A stretch of 64,000 bases of DNA from contig NZ_FQUF01000006.1 in assembly GCF_900129085.1 (NCBI RefSeq), forward strand, positions 25,912 to 89,911. Reading direction: 5' to 3'. This stretch comes from Atopostipes suicloacalis DSM 15692 (GTDB lineage Bacteria; Bacillota; Bacilli; Lactobacillales; Carnobacteriaceae_A). How positions within the stretch are numbered: the stretch's first letter is position 1; every line of letters begins with the position of its first letter. The position numbers and the translations under genes are program-made. Shown in pieces: positions 1 through 8,891 of this stretch. The notes under the pieces are model-generated. The model was not told the origin of the DNA, ran no database searches, and worked only from the letters and a program-made list of their open reading frames with translations.

Positions 1-186
1 TTGTGCTGCAGCTTGTTCTGTATATCTAAAATCTGTTATAAAGTATGCCTCTTCTTTTGTGATAACCACTAAGCCTGTCGTCCCCGTAAAATTTGCTAGG
101 TATCTGACGTTATACATATTGGTTACTAATAAAGCATCTAAATCCAATTCTTCTAATTTTTCTCTTACATTGTCTACTCGTTTCAT
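1..186 (-). CDS. pepP: Xaa-Pro aminopeptidase (aminopeptidase P), N-terminal part
   Basis: The first 62 codons of an M24-family peptidase, running off the left edge of the window. The visible part is the creatinase-like N-terminal domain: it starts MKRVDNVREKLEEL and continues with a segment reading LLVTNMYNVRYLANFTG, typical of the family, followed by the ITDFRY motif. A GAAAGGTG ribosome binding site lies just upstream of the ATG at 184-186. The metal-binding catalytic domain is outside the window, so activity cannot be judged. The enzyme removes N-terminal residues in front of proline in the cytoplasm. It lies downstream of comG in the same direction but is separated by a terminator hairpin. 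A pepQ-type paralogue is present at 15664. Confidence 0.85.
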   Translation of the reverse strand, partial: MKRVDNVREKLEELDLDALLVTNMYNVRYLANFTGTTGLVVITKEEAYFITDFRYTEQAAAQ

Positions 187-293
187 AATATTCACCTTTC
201 TAACAATAACTTCATTAAATATTCATTAAGCTACTCTGTATTATAGCAAACTATACAACAGAAATATACCTTGGTGACATAAATTATGTAAAC

Positions 294-338
294 TGAAAAA
301 TGGTACTGAAGAAGAACTTTCACCTCCTCAGTACCATT
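294..338 (-). terminator. Terminator of the comG operon
   Basis: A perfect 11-bp stem (AATGGTACTGA at 299-309 with TCAGTACCATT at 328-338) and, on the minus strand, a following T-rich tract (plus-strand A run 296-300). It sits between comGG and pepP. The loop read on the minus strand contains AGGAGGTGA, a full Shine-Dalgarno-like sequence with no start codon after it. Confidence 0.75.
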
Positions 339-359
339 GGTATAATTATTTATGATTTT

Positions 360-851
360 TTATTCATTAATCTCCCTGTTGTTTTCCTCTAACGTTTTCT
401 CCGTTTCTTCTAGATTATCATCTTTCACATTCGGCTCTATCTCAGTTTCTTCAATCGGTTCTTCTATTTTTTTCGGTTGAACTTTAACTTCTCTTGAAAA
501 ATTAGCCCCATTATTCAATGTAAGCAACAATTGATAGCTAACTTCAGATTTCTTTTTAATGAAAATATCACCAACCGAAGTTCGAATTTGCCCTCTTTCA
601 GGAGGCTCATTCTCTTCTTCGAGATAAGTTTTTAATAACTCTTCCCCCATATTCATAGCACCTTTCGCTTTATAAGCTATCGAAAATTGTCGCAGTTGCA
701 TAATTTGATTGCCAGAAATCTTAATCATCGAATGGGAAAAGAGTCCTGAGAAAACTAAAAAGAATAAGGTGGAGATTAATAAATAACCTTTTTCTGATTT
801 AAAGTCCGTTAATCTTCTATCTCTTCTATCTCTTCTTTTTCTTTTATCCAA
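360..851 (-). CDS. comGG: Competence minor pseudopilin ComGG
   Basis: Last gene of the comG operon, 163 residues from a TTG start (GGTGG four bases upstream). A short, very basic N-terminus is followed by one hydrophobic segment (about residues 24-42). Like other ComGG proteins it lacks the full prepilin GFTLLE motif, reading EKGYLLIS instead. The C-terminal third is acidic and rich in E, P and N. It is expected to act as a minor pseudopilin in the DNA-uptake pseudopilus of the cell envelope. It overlaps comGF by 43 bases, as is normal for this translationally coupled operon. The assignment rests more on position and topology than on sequence, because ComGG is poorly conserved. Confidence 0.75.
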   Translation of the reverse strand: MDKRKRRDRRDRRLTDFKSEKGYLLISTLFFLVFSGLFSHSMIKISGNQIMQLRQFSIAYKAKGAMNMGEELLKTYLEEENEPPERGQIRTSVGDIFIKKKSEVSYQLLLTLNNGANFSREVKVQPKKIEEPIEETEIEPNVKDDNLEETEKTLEENNREINE

Positions 852-1345
852 CTTTCCACCCAGATTCTGCCCGTATAATATTGATTATTTCTAAATTTAA
901 AATTTAACGTTAACCAGCCGTTTTCTCTTGAAAAGTCTACTTTCTCTACCCCCGTTAACATCCGAATTTTTCCATTATTTTTATATTGAAGGAAAGTTCT
1001 TTTACTTCCACTATCTGGCTGTTTATAAACCACTGGAGTTAAACGATTCGTCTCTTCGTCCATTTCCTTAACTTCTAAATAATTTTCCCCAACGACTGGA
1101 TCTATGCTTCCTTGTAAATAATTTTCTAATTGATTTAAAAATAGATGCCACTCAATTTGCCGATCTCCTACAACAGAATCTTGTGTTTCTTCATAAAATT
1201 GCGCATCAGAAACCATTTTTTGATTTATCGCATCTGCTTGTAAGAGACTACCCATTAATAACAATAAAATAGAAGCTGTCATCATCAATGCAACCATGGC
1301 TTCCAACAAAGTAAAGCCAGATTCACTTTTCAAATTCATAGCCAT
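809..1345 (-). CDS. comGF: Competence minor pseudopilin ComGF
   Basis: A 178-residue type IV prepilin-like protein. The class III signal motif SGFTLLEAM is followed by a hydrophobic helix (about residues 12-35), then a soluble domain with a YYTGRIWV-type ending. I place the start at the ATG of MAMNLKSESGF because GAGGT lies eight bases upstream; a TTG 15 bases earlier is also open. Known ComGF is a membrane-anchored minor pseudopilin needed for transformation. It overlaps comGE upstream and comGG downstream. The G before F in the GFTLLE motif is the expected cleavage point for the prepilin peptidase ComC, which is not encoded here. Confidence 0.82.
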   Translation of the reverse strand: MAMNLKSESGFTLLEAMVALMMTASILLLLMGSLLQADAINQKMVSDAQFYEETQDSVVGDRQIEWHLFLNQLENYLQGSIDPVVGENYLEVKEMDEETNRLTPVVYKQPDSGSKRTFLQYKNNGKIRMLTGVEKVDFSRENGWLTLNFKFRNNQYYTGRIWVESWIKEKEEIEEIED

Positions 1346-1643
1346 TAAGATAGACCTCAATCTTTTGATTTCCTTTTTCTACGGATAACTTATTTTCCTT
1401 TGATTCGATCGTGTACCCTTTATGTTTTCTTTCCATGGATTGTGTGCTTTTCCAATCGATCGACGTTTCATAAAAGATTCGGTTTAACTCTACTTCATCC
1501 TTAGCTTCTTGTCGAAGAATCATCCATCTGGCAATCATGGGGTATAACATTAGACTGATTGAGGCGATCATTCCTAAGGTAACTAAGCTTTCTAGTAACA
1601 AAAATCCTTGTTCAGTTTCTTTCTCGTATTTCAAAGCGACCAC
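1323..1643 (-). CDS. comGE: Competence minor pseudopilin ComGE
   Basis: A small protein of about 106 residues with a prepilin-like N-terminus reading EQGFLLLESL and a single hydrophobic helix, then a short polar C-terminus. Both ends overlap neighbours: comGD upstream by 32 bases and comGF downstream. The open frame begins with a GTG at 1643. A TTG three codons later (1634) has GGGAAGTGG just in front of it and may be the true start, giving 103 residues. The family role is minor pseudopilin in competence; the function is inferred from motif plus position between comGD and comGF. Confidence 0.78.
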   Translation of the reverse strand: MVALKYEKETEQGFLLLESLVTLGMIASISLMLYPMIARWMILRQEAKDEVELNRIFYETSIDWKSTQSMERKHKGYTIESKENKLSVEKGNQKIEVYLNGYEFEK

Positions 1644-2085
1644 TTCCCATTAAATAAACCAATTCATATTCTCCTTTTGTAGTATGAATATAAATTCGAT
1701 CTGATTTTGTAATATTTCCTGACCCTTTTTTAAATGCAAATTCTTTTATCGACGTTCCGCTTAAACGATAATAGGGATTATCTAGTTCCCATGTTTCTTT
1801 AAGGAATTCATTTTGTGCATTGGCATCCACTACACGAAATTTTATCACGTTATTTTGGGGATAAAATTGAATATCTGTCGTTTGATCATGCAAGATAGCA
1901 TGTGTTTGCATGTTGGTAATTTTTGAAGTTAGCTCACGAAAAAATAAATCAATTTGTATGGTCTCTGTTACATTCTTAATTGATAAAACTGAAAATAATA
2001 ATAAAGAAGAAGTAATCATTAAGACTAGTAAAGTTTCTAGTAAGGTAAAACCCTTCTCTTCTATTTTAATTTTTTTCCCATTCAT
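1612..2085 (-). CDS. comGD: Competence minor pseudopilin ComGD
   Basis: A 157-residue prepilin-like protein with the class III motif KGFTLLETLL, a helix to about residue 32, and a globular part of GspH-like type. The ATG overlaps the comGC stop codon by one base (TAATG), indicating translational coupling. ComGD is a minor pseudopilin thought to sit at the tip complex that initiates pseudopilus assembly. The final part is shared with comGE in another frame. No anomalies were seen. Confidence 0.85.
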   Translation of the reverse strand: MNGKKIKIEEKGFTLLETLLVLMITSSLLLFSVLSIKNVTETIQIDLFFRELTSKITNMQTHAILHDQTTDIQFYPQNNVIKFRVVDANAQNEFLKETWELDNPYYRLSGTSIKEFAFKKGSGNITKSDRIYIHTTKGEYELVYLMGSGRFEIRERN

Positions 2086-2393
2086 TACTCAATCTTCTGT
2101 GAACGTTTGTAAGCATCTACCTGTTTTTCAGTTATCCATTGTTTATTCTTTAATTCTTCCAATAAAGCATCCCCTGAAAGATCTGTACTCGGATTTTCCA
2201 TTTTGTAAAGTTCTATCTGAGTTTCCACTGTATTTACGACTGCTTTACTCGTTGTTTCATCTGTTGTCTTATTTACTTTGCTTACATTTGGAATAATTAA
2301 TAAGAGTAAAGCAGCGATAATCATAATTACAATAGACATTTCTAACAAAGTAAAACCGGATTCATTTTTCAGTTTTTTAATTATTTTTCTCAA
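2085..2393 (-). CDS. comGC: Major competence pseudopilin ComGC
   Basis: 102 residues: a short basic leader, the prepilin cleavage and methylation motif SGFTLLEMSIV, a long hydrophobic helix, then a compact charged domain. This is the main structural subunit of the competence pseudopilus, processed by ComC and assembled at the membrane by ComGA and ComGB. The start is a TTG with GGAGGG eight bases upstream, two bases after the comGB stop. Length and architecture match the family well. Confidence 0.9.
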   Translation of the reverse strand: MRKIIKKLKNESGFTLLEMSIVIMIIAALLLLIIPNVSKVNKTTDETTSKAVVNTVETQIELYKMENPSTDLSGDALLEELKNKQWITEKQVDAYKRSQKIE

Positions 2394-2394
2394 T

Positions 2395-3456
2395 TTAAAT
2401 TCCCTCCATTAATGAAAATATAGGTAGCATTAAAGATGCATAGATTGCGATAATCATTAGCGCAATAAAGCAGAAAATGACGGGTTGTATTTTACTCATT
2501 AATTTTTCCATTTTATTTGTTAATTCATTTTCACAATAGGATGCATAAACTAACATTTCTGTACTTAATTTCCCTAAACTTTCTCCATGTGTAATAACCA
2601 TAATCGCTTCTTCATGAAAGAAAGGTAGACTTGCTAAAGCTTCATTGATTGATTGCCCTAACTGCATCTGTTGCGATAAGAGACTCCCTGTTTCTTGCAA
2701 TAATCGTGACGCTCCTTCCTTTTGCATAATCAGAATTGCTTCTTGAAAACTACAACCATTTTTAAGTAATTCACCCCATTCTTGAAAAAAGAAAGCCGTC
2801 CAATAATCTTTTAAATAGCTTCCTAAAAATGGCAGTTTTATAAAGAATGTAATCCCATCAATCACCGTTCCTTTCTTTAATTTGTTATGAAGTCCTAAAA
2901 CCCCTAAAGCTAATAATCCTAGACTTCCCAGAATAATTTGTGGCGAATAATAAATAAATTGGACAATCCAATTTGAATCTATCTCTGTTGTTGTATCAAA
3001 GCTTATAAATAATACTTCCATATGAGGTAAAATCAAAAAGCGCATCATTAAAAGCATTCCAAATAAAAAAGCAAGTAATAGTAAAGGATACGTTAATAGA
3101 GATTTTAATTTCTTTTTCTGATTCAACTCTTTTAATAATTGTTCGCCACATCGATTAATCGTTTGTCCATAATCTCCATAATGGGAAGCAAAATATATCT
3201 GTGCACAAACCTTTGTTGGAAAACCCAACTTTTCTAATTCTGAATGAAATGAATTCCCTAAAAGCATCCCCTTTTGAATTGAGACGACCCATTTTCCAGA
3301 TATATCTTTTTCAATCTTTGATAAAAAAACAAGTGCATCTTTCATCGAGTAGCCCTCTTCAAGTAAAGCCCCTATTCGCTTTAAAAAGACGCCTTTCTCA
3401 TTCGGCCTTTCACGGGATGTAATACTGATAATAAGTTTCTTCAGAAATAAATCCAT
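2395..3456 (-). CDS. comGB: Competence type II secretion-like membrane protein ComGB
   Basis: 353 residues of the GspF/PilC family of polytopic platform proteins. Two copies of the GspF-type repeat can be seen: the first around residues 20-120, containing LEEGYSMKDAL and HYGDYGQTINRCGEQL, and the second around 220-330, containing LLKNGCSFQEAI and HGESLGKLSTEM. Hydrophobic helices follow each repeat. The protein anchors the pseudopilus assembly machine in the membrane and contacts the ATPase ComGA. Its start lies 47 bases inside comGA, with GGAAGG nine bases upstream of the ATG. Confidence 0.9.
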   Translation of the reverse strand: MDLFLKKLIISITSRERPNEKGVFLKRIGALLEEGYSMKDALVFLSKIEKDISGKWVVSIQKGMLLGNSFHSELEKLGFPTKVCAQIYFASHYGDYGQTINRCGEQLLKELNQKKKLKSLLTYPLLLLAFLFGMLLMMRFLILPHMEVLFISFDTTTEIDSNWIVQFIYYSPQIILGSLGLLALGVLGLHNKLKKGTVIDGITFFIKLPFLGSYLKDYWTAFFFQEWGELLKNGCSFQEAILIMQKEGASRLLQETGSLLSQQMQLGQSINEALASLPFFHEEAIMVITHGESLGKLSTEMLVYASYCENELTNKMEKLMSKIQPVIFCFIALMIIAIYASLMLPIFSLMEGI

Positions 3457-4474
3457 ACACTAACACCTTCCTTAACAATTGATTAAAGCTTCTTGGACGC
3501 TCAACTTTAAATTCTTTAACATTATCTATGCGCAGACTTTGGAATTCTTCACTCGTTAAAACGTCATATAAAGCAGCTCTCTTACTATTAATTGGATGGT
3601 GTGTGCAATAAATTTGGCAATTATCTTCACATAGTCCACAGTAAATCGGCACTAATTTTTGAAAGACGATGGCGAGGATTGTTTGCTGCAACATTTCTAA
3701 AGAAACCTCTAATTCATTCATACGGGCTATAACTCCTTCCGCATTTTTCGCATGAATGCTGGCAATAATCAAATGTCCTGTTAAAGCTCCACGTATCGCC
3801 ATTCGCGCAGTCTCTTCATCGCGTATTTCACCAACGATAATGATATCTGGGTGATGCCTCAAACTTGCTTTCAATGAATTTTCATAGGTGTTTCCTGCTT
3901 TCTCATTCACTTGAATTTGTAAGAAATTATCCTCTTTAATTTCCACGGGATCCTCTATAGAAATAACCTGCATTTTCGATTGTTTCATTCGATTCCTTAC
4001 AAGTTCATACATGGTTGTTGTTTTTCCTGAGTTGACGGGTCCAGAAAATAAAATCAAACCACTTTTGTATTGAATAAGTCGTTGCATCATCTCCAACTCT
4101 TGGGGTAATAAGGTGCTCTTTTCTAAAACCATTTCTGTTTGGATTTCTAATAAACGAATGACCAACGACTCTTGGCCTTGAAAATTAGCAATCGTCGATA
4201 ATCTTAAATCTTGAAATTCATTTTTTGAAAATTCATAAGATAAAGAGCCACTCTGCGGTCTCCTCCGTTCTCCCACATCTAAATTCGCTAAATACTTAAA
4301 ATAAGAGACGATTCGATTTCCTTCTTCTATACTTATAGAATATTGCCGTTCCATTCTTCCATTTAATCGAAAATATATCCCATATATATTTTTGTTTGGA
4401 AGAATATGTATATCACTAGTTCCATATTCTCTTGCATTATGAATTAAAAATTTTGTGAATTCTTCAATGACCAT
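3410..4474 (-). CDS. comGA: Competence assembly ATPase ComGA
   Basis: A GspE/PilB-type secretion ATPase of 354 residues and first gene of the seven-gene comG operon. The Walker A motif reads SGPVNSGKTTT, and the Walker B region reads DIIIVGEIRDEETA followed by GHLIIASIHA. A pair of cysteine motifs (CGLCEDNC, CTHH) near residue 300 fits the family's zinc-binding region. It powers assembly of the DNA-uptake pseudopilus at the cytoplasmic face of the membrane. The open frame extends six codons upstream to an ATG at 4492. I prefer the ATG at 4474 because GAGGTGG lies six bases before it. Confidence 0.92.
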   Translation of the reverse strand: MVIEEFTKFLIHNAREYGTSDIHILPNKNIYGIYFRLNGRMERQYSISIEEGNRIVSYFKYLANLDVGERRRPQSGSLSYEFSKNEFQDLRLSTIANFQGQESLVIRLLEIQTEMVLEKSTLLPQELEMMQRLIQYKSGLILFSGPVNSGKTTTMYELVRNRMKQSKMQVISIEDPVEIKEDNFLQIQVNEKAGNTYENSLKASLRHHPDIIIVGEIRDEETARMAIRGALTGHLIIASIHAKNAEGVIARMNELEVSLEMLQQTILAIVFQKLVPIYCGLCEDNCQIYCTHHPINSKRAALYDVLTSEEFQSLRIDNVKEFKVERPRSFNQLLRKVLVYGFISEETYYQYYIP

Positions 4475-4681
4475 CTTATCCACCTCATTCATTTATTTGC
4501 TCACTAAAAAAGGGGCCTATATATATAATTAGCCAAAAAAGTCGATTTTCTCGAAATTATTTTAAAATAGTTCATTTTTCTTCGTTTTTTCTTAAAATGA
4601 CCGTATTTTTCCTTTTTTACAGGTTTTTCAAACCGTTGAGGGAGAATTTTGAAATAGATTTAATTTTTTACTTCTTTCAAT

Positions 4682-4722
4682 ATAAAAAGATGCTCATGAA
4701 ATAGAATAAAATTCGTGAGCAC
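4682..4722 (-). terminator. Second hairpin downstream of yebC
   Basis: A 10-bp stem (TGCTCATGAA 4691-4700 with TTCGTGAGCA 4712-4721, one G-T pair) followed on the minus strand by ATCTTTTTATA. It lies about 20 bases after the first terminator, so transcripts from yebC meet two terminators in a row before comGA. The rest of the comGA upstream region (4475-4681) is very AT-rich. I see no convincing promoter or competence-regulator site in it apart from a single AT-box-like sequence. Confidence 0.6.
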
Positions 4723-4741
4723 CTAAAATGAATTGTTTATT

Positions 4742-4784
4742 AAAAAAGCTGAAACCTGGAAAGATCCCAGATTTCAGCTTTTTT
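4742..4784 (-). terminator. Terminator of yebC
   Basis: A long stem with arms AAAAAAGCTGAAA and TTTCAGCTTTTTT around CCTGG/CCCAG. It has A and T runs on both sides, so it could work in both directions. It lies 23 bases after the yebC stop codon. Confidence 0.75.
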
Positions 4785-4806
4785 ATTTTATTTAGTAAGG
4801 CTTCAT

Positions 4807-5529
4807 TTACATTTCTGCATTATGATAAACATCATTTACATCATCATTATCTTCTAAAGCATCAATGAGACCTAAAAAGGTTTCTTTTGATTCATCATCT
4901 AATGGAACAAACATAGTAGGTACCATAGTTAATTCTGCTTGAGCTAATTCGAAATCAACTTCTAAGGCATCTCTTACTTGCGCAAAATCAGAACCTGCCG
5001 TATAAATTTCAAAAACTTCATCCGATGTTTCTAGATCTTCTGCTCCAGCTTCTAATGCACTTAATAACATGGTATCTTCATCAATATCTAAGTTTTCACG
5101 TTCAATGGCAATATAACCTTTACGATTAAATAAATAATTAACAGAACCTTTTTCACCAAGAGATCCACCATTTCGATCAAAAGCTACTCGGACGGTTGAA
5201 CTTGTACGGTTAGTATTATCTGTTAATGTTTCGACTAAAACAGCCACGCCATTGGGGCCATATCCCTCATATACAATTTCATGATAATTTGCACTTTCGC
5301 TAGGATCTGTTGCACGCTTAATGGCACGATCTACGTTGTCATTTGGCATATTGTTTGCTTTCGCTTTATCCATTGCTAAACGCAAAGCTGAATTGGTTTC
5401 TGGATCTGGTCCACCATCTTTAGCGGCTTGATAGATTTCTTTTACAAGTTTTTGGAATATTTTTCCACGTTTTTTATCTTGTACGCCTTTTCGTTCTTTA
5501 ATATTATTCCATTTTGAATGTCCTGCCAT
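4807..5529 (-). CDS. yebC: YebC/PmpR family regulator
   Basis: 240 residues starting with the family hallmark MAGHSKWNNIKERKG. The open frame extends 13 codons further upstream, but the ATG at 5529 has AGGGAAGTG in front and matches the conserved N-terminus. Conserved YebC segments include NMPNDNVDRAIKRA and YEGYGPNGVAVLVETLTDN. The family covers transcription regulators and, from newer work, factors that relieve ribosome stalling at proline-rich stretches. Length and motifs are ordinary. It stands alone, bounded by tandem terminators downstream. Confidence 0.92.
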   Translation of the reverse strand: MAGHSKWNNIKERKGVQDKKRGKIFQKLVKEIYQAAKDGGPDPETNSALRLAMDKAKANNMPNDNVDRAIKRATDPSESANYHEIVYEGYGPNGVAVLVETLTDNTNRTSSTVRVAFDRNGGSLGEKGSVNYLFNRKGYIAIERENLDIDEDTMLLSALEAGAEDLETSDEVFEIYTAGSDFAQVRDALEVDFELAQAELTMVPTMFVPLDDESKETFLGLIDALEDNDDVNDVYHNAEM

Positions 5530-5633
5530 CTTTTCACTTCCCTTAAATCTAATTATCCTCACAGACAATACTATTATAACAGACTTTAACGACTTTTTGA
5601 ATAGGGTGTGAACATTAAGGATATTTTATACAC

Positions 5634-6347
5634 TTAAAATTCTTCGAGGTGTTCTTCCTCATGTTCGGCTAACAAGTCTTTTCGATAATTATCCATATTT
5701 TTTTGGAATACAGCCTGCGTAGTAGGAGGAGTATACGTTATGGCATTTGCTCCGGCTTCAATCGTTGCGATAATGTGTTCATCTTTTTTTCCGCCAGTTG
5801 CGATAATTGGGATATCTGGATACAATGCACGAACATGTTTTACAATTTTGGTGGTATCTTTTGCACCACTAATATTTAAAATAGATACACCAGCTTCTAT
5901 ATATTCATCGAGGTCTTGATAATCAGAAATCACTGTATAAATAATTGGAATATCAATAGCGTCATTTACGGCTTTGACTGTGTCTATTCCTGCTGCTGCA
6001 TTTAAAACAACCGCCATACAACCATAGGCATCTGCAAATTGGGCAATAACACCAGAACGAGGTCCTTGTGTAACCCCACCCCCTACTCCAGCAGCCAGGG
6101 GTGCTGGCGAAACTAATGTCAATGCTTTTATAATTGAAGGATGCGGTGTATAAGGATAGACGGCTAAAACCGCATCTGCATCTGTATACATAATGGTCGC
6201 TACATCCGACGAAAATAAGAAAGATTTATATCTCCTTCCGTTAATAATAATTCCTGAGGCTCTTCGGATAGCATCTGGTGTCAAAATTAATTCCGTACGA
6301 AATTTTGATTGAATACTCGGTCTGATTTTATCATGTTTTGGTCCCAT
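5634..6347 (-). CDS. TIM-barrel protein of unknown function
   Basis: 237 residues that I do not recognise as a named enzyme. The pattern of alternating hydrophobic strands and helices, with glycine-rich turns (AAGVGGGVTQGPRSG, LNISGAKD, IIATGGKKDEHI), looks like a beta/alpha barrel with a C-terminal phosphate-binding loop. The end of the protein is very acidic (EHEEEHLEEF). The start has AGGAGGG seven bases upstream. It sits downstream of the VanZ-like gene, in the same direction as yebC, with about 100 bases on each side and no obvious operon partner. Substrate and reaction cannot be inferred from the sequence. Confidence 0.55.
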   Translation of the reverse strand: MGPKHDKIRPSIQSKFRTELILTPDAIRRASGIIINGRRYKSFLFSSDVATIMYTDADAVLAVYPYTPHPSIIKALTLVSPAPLAAGVGGGVTQGPRSGVIAQFADAYGCMAVVLNAAAGIDTVKAVNDAIDIPIIYTVISDYQDLDEYIEAGVSILNISGAKDTTKIVKHVRALYPDIPIIATGGKKDEHIIATIEAGANAITYTPPTTQAVFQKNMDNYRKDLLAEHEEEHLEEF

Positions 6348-6445
6348 AGTATCCCTCCTATATTTTTCTTTCAGTCATTTTAACAAGAATAACTCATAAT
6401 ATATATATAAATTTAATGAACATCTTAATAATATTCTTTGAAACT

Positions 6446-6946
6446 TTATTGAATAATCTTCTTTTTGGTTAAAAACCATGCCATACCAACACCTGTGATC
6501 GCCCCAGCTGTATCTAAAATAACGTCTACCATTAATCCTGTTCGTCCTGGATTAAAACTTTGGCGTAACTCATCAAAGGAAGCATAACCGATACAAAGCA
6601 ATATTGATAGAAGAATCGTCAGCCACTCTTCTCGAATTCTCTTTTTTAAACCTAAAACCCAGAAAAATCCTAGTGCAAAATAACTAAAAAAATGTGCGCC
6701 TTTTCGAATAAAAAATTCAATAAAAGAAAAATAACCTAAATTCTGAATGGAAATTACTTTTCCACCATATTGAAACTGAAAGCGAGTTAGAAAGGTTTCC
6801 AGAGGTTTCCCTCCCATAAAAACTTCCAATGTAGGCTGCAAACTTTGGGTTTCGGCCGTCATAGAAGAGCTCCAATACAATAATCCCATAATGAAAAAGG
6901 GTAAGAGTAAATAAATATGATCTTTTGTTGTTAATTTCTTTTGCAT
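6446..6946 (-). CDS. VanZ-like membrane protein
   Basis: 166 residues with about four hydrophobic segments. The VanZ-family signature is clear: FFIRKGAHFFSYFALG in the middle and YASFDELRQSFNPGR followed by GLMVDVILDTAGA near the C-terminus. VanZ relatives are small membrane proteins, one of which gives low-level teicoplanin resistance; for most, including this one, the role is unknown. The start ATG has AGGATG upstream. It is transcribed away from pepF. Confidence 0.8.
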   Translation of the reverse strand: MQKKLTTKDHIYLLLPFFIMGLLYWSSSMTAETQSLQPTLEVFMGGKPLETFLTRFQFQYGGKVISIQNLGYFSFIEFFIRKGAHFFSYFALGFFWVLGLKKRIREEWLTILLSILLCIGYASFDELRQSFNPGRTGLMVDVILDTAGAITGVGMAWFLTKKKIIQ

Positions 6947-7065
6947 TTAATCATCCTATACTTCATTTAGTTTCTTTTCTATTTTAACTGAGATTATTCG
7001 TATTTTAAATCTTTTTTCGTTAGAATAAGTAATATTAAAAGAAAATGAAAGAAAGGAAGCATTAT

Positions 7066-8871
7066 ATGAATTATAAAAACACGTGGGATATGGAGAGTGT
7101 CTTCGCTGGAGGAAGCGATTCACCAGCGTTTCATGAAAAGATTTCAAATCTCCAAGAGAAATTAAAAAAATTTGATAGATTAGTAAATGATTGGAATAGT
7201 CAAGAGGATGCTCCAGATTATAAACAATTAGAAATTATTTTATCTGAACGCGAAACTTTAGAAAAAGGAATTGGGGAGACCCGAACTTTTATTTCTGGTT
7301 TATCATCAGCAGATGTCAATGACACCGCTGCTCGTACAAACTTAAATATCGTAACCCAACTATCTACAAAATTATCAAACAGTCTGGTCGTTTTTCAAAA
7401 GAAAATCACAGACATTTCAGATGAAGCTTTTAAACATTTACTAGAACAAAAAACTTTTAAGCAAAGTGCCTTTCCCTTAAATGAAATAAGAGAACAAGCT
7501 CAAAAACTATTATCTACGGAAGAAGAAGAATTACTAAATAATCTTTCCGTCGATGGTTTTCAAGGCTGGGGAACTATGTACAATGAGTTGGTAGCTGCCA
7601 TTGAAGTTCCTTTTGAAGAAGCAGGAGAAATAACTAGCTATTCAGCCGGACAAGCAGAAAACAAAATGAATGCTGAAAAAGATTCCAAAAAACGTTCAGA
7701 AATGCTTGAATCTTGGGAAAATGCTTGGGCAGAGAAAGCCGACCTTTTTGCCAACACCTTAAACCATTTAGCTGGTTTTCGTTTAAGCAAATACGAAGCT
7801 CATGAAATTTTAGATTATATGGAACCTCCTTTAGAATATAACCGAATGGAAAGTGACACATTAAATGCTATGTGGGATACGATTTCGGCGAATAAAGGAA
7901 AAATCGTTGATTATTTTGAGCGTAAAGCTAAATTATTGGATTTAAAAAAATTAAGTTGGTTGGACGTAACAGCTGCTGTCAATGTTGGAGACTTTGAAGA
8001 AAAAGAATATACCTTTACAGAAGCTGCAGATTTTATTATGGAAAACTTTGAATCATTTAGTCCTAAAATGGCTCAATTAGCCGAGCAAGCGTTCGAAGAA
8101 CAGTGGATAGAAGCTGAAGATCGTCCTGGAAAAAGACCTGGAGGCTATTGTGCAAATCTTCCTGAATCTAAACAATCTCGAATTTTCATGACCTTCTCAG
8201 GCAGTTCCGATAACGTCTCTACTCTAGCCCATGAATTGGGTCATGCTTTCCATAGTTCCGTTTTGCGAGACTTACCTATCTTAAATCAAAAATATGCGAT
8301 GAACGTTGCCGAAACAGCCTCTACCTTTGCTGAACTTATTGTTTCTGATGCAACGATTGAAAATGCGAATTCGGAAGCTGAAAAAATTAGTTTGTTGGAT
8401 GAAAAAATATCTCGTAGTGCTACAATGATGATGAATATTCATGCTCGTTATCTTTTTGAAAGAATCTTTCACGAAGAAAGACAAAAAGGAATTGTCTCTG
8501 CAAAACGACTTTCTGAACTTATGCTAGACGCACAAAAAGAAGCTTATAAAGATGCCTTAGAGACTTATCATCCAATGTTTTGGGCAGCTAAATTACATTT
8601 TTATAATACAGGGGTTCCTTTCTACAATTTTCCTTATACTTTTGGTTACTTCTTTAGTTTGGGGATTTATGCACGTGCACTTGAAACGGATGGTTCTTTT
8701 GAAGAGGAATACATTGCTCTACTTAGAGATACAGCTAGCATGTCTACAGAAGATCTTGCCCAAAAACATTTACAAGTTGATTTAAGAAAATCAGACTTCT
8801 GGCAAGAAGCGATTGATCGTACACATGAAGATATTGATGAATTTTTAGAGCTTACAGAAAAATATGTTTAA
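7066..8871 (+). CDS. pepF: Oligoendopeptidase F (M3B metallopeptidase)
   Basis: 601 residues, the usual PepF length. The zinc site HELGHAFHS lies near residue 390, and the downstream NVAETASTFAE segment carries the third metal ligand. PepF hydrolyses peptides of roughly 7-17 residues in the cytoplasm and helps peptide turnover. The open frame starts seven codons earlier, but MNYKNTWDMESVF with AAAGGAAG in front is the family start. It is a single gene, followed by a strong bidirectional hairpin. Confidence 0.93.
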   Translation: MNYKNTWDMESVFAGGSDSPAFHEKISNLQEKLKKFDRLVNDWNSQEDAPDYKQLEIILSERETLEKGIGETRTFISGLSSADVNDTAARTNLNIVTQLSTKLSNSLVVFQKKITDISDEAFKHLLEQKTFKQSAFPLNEIREQAQKLLSTEEEELLNNLSVDGFQGWGTMYNELVAAIEVPFEEAGEITSYSAGQAENKMNAEKDSKKRSEMLESWENAWAEKADLFANTLNHLAGFRLSKYEAHEILDYMEPPLEYNRMESDTLNAMWDTISANKGKIVDYFERKAKLLDLKKLSWLDVTAAVNVGDFEEKEYTFTEAADFIMENFESFSPKMAQLAEQAFEEQWIEAEDRPGKRPGGYCANLPESKQSRIFMTFSGSSDNVSTLAHELGHAFHSSVLRDLPILNQKYAMNVAETASTFAELIVSDATIENANSEAEKISLLDEKISRSATMMMNIHARYLFERIFHEERQKGIVSAKRLSELMLDAQKEAYKDALETYHPMFWAAKLHFYNTGVPFYNFPYTFGYFFSLGIYARALETDGSFEEEYIALLRDTASMSTEDLAQKHLQVDLRKSDFWQEAIDRTHEDIDEFLELTEKYV

Positions 8872-8891
8872 TTGACTTTTTAGTAAAAAAT

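Noticed and set aside
4537..4549. AAAA-N5-TTTT upstream of comGA, like half of a ComK box
   Set aside because: Only one box is present where ComK needs two at set spacing, the region is very AT-rich, and ComK is not expected in Lactobacillales.
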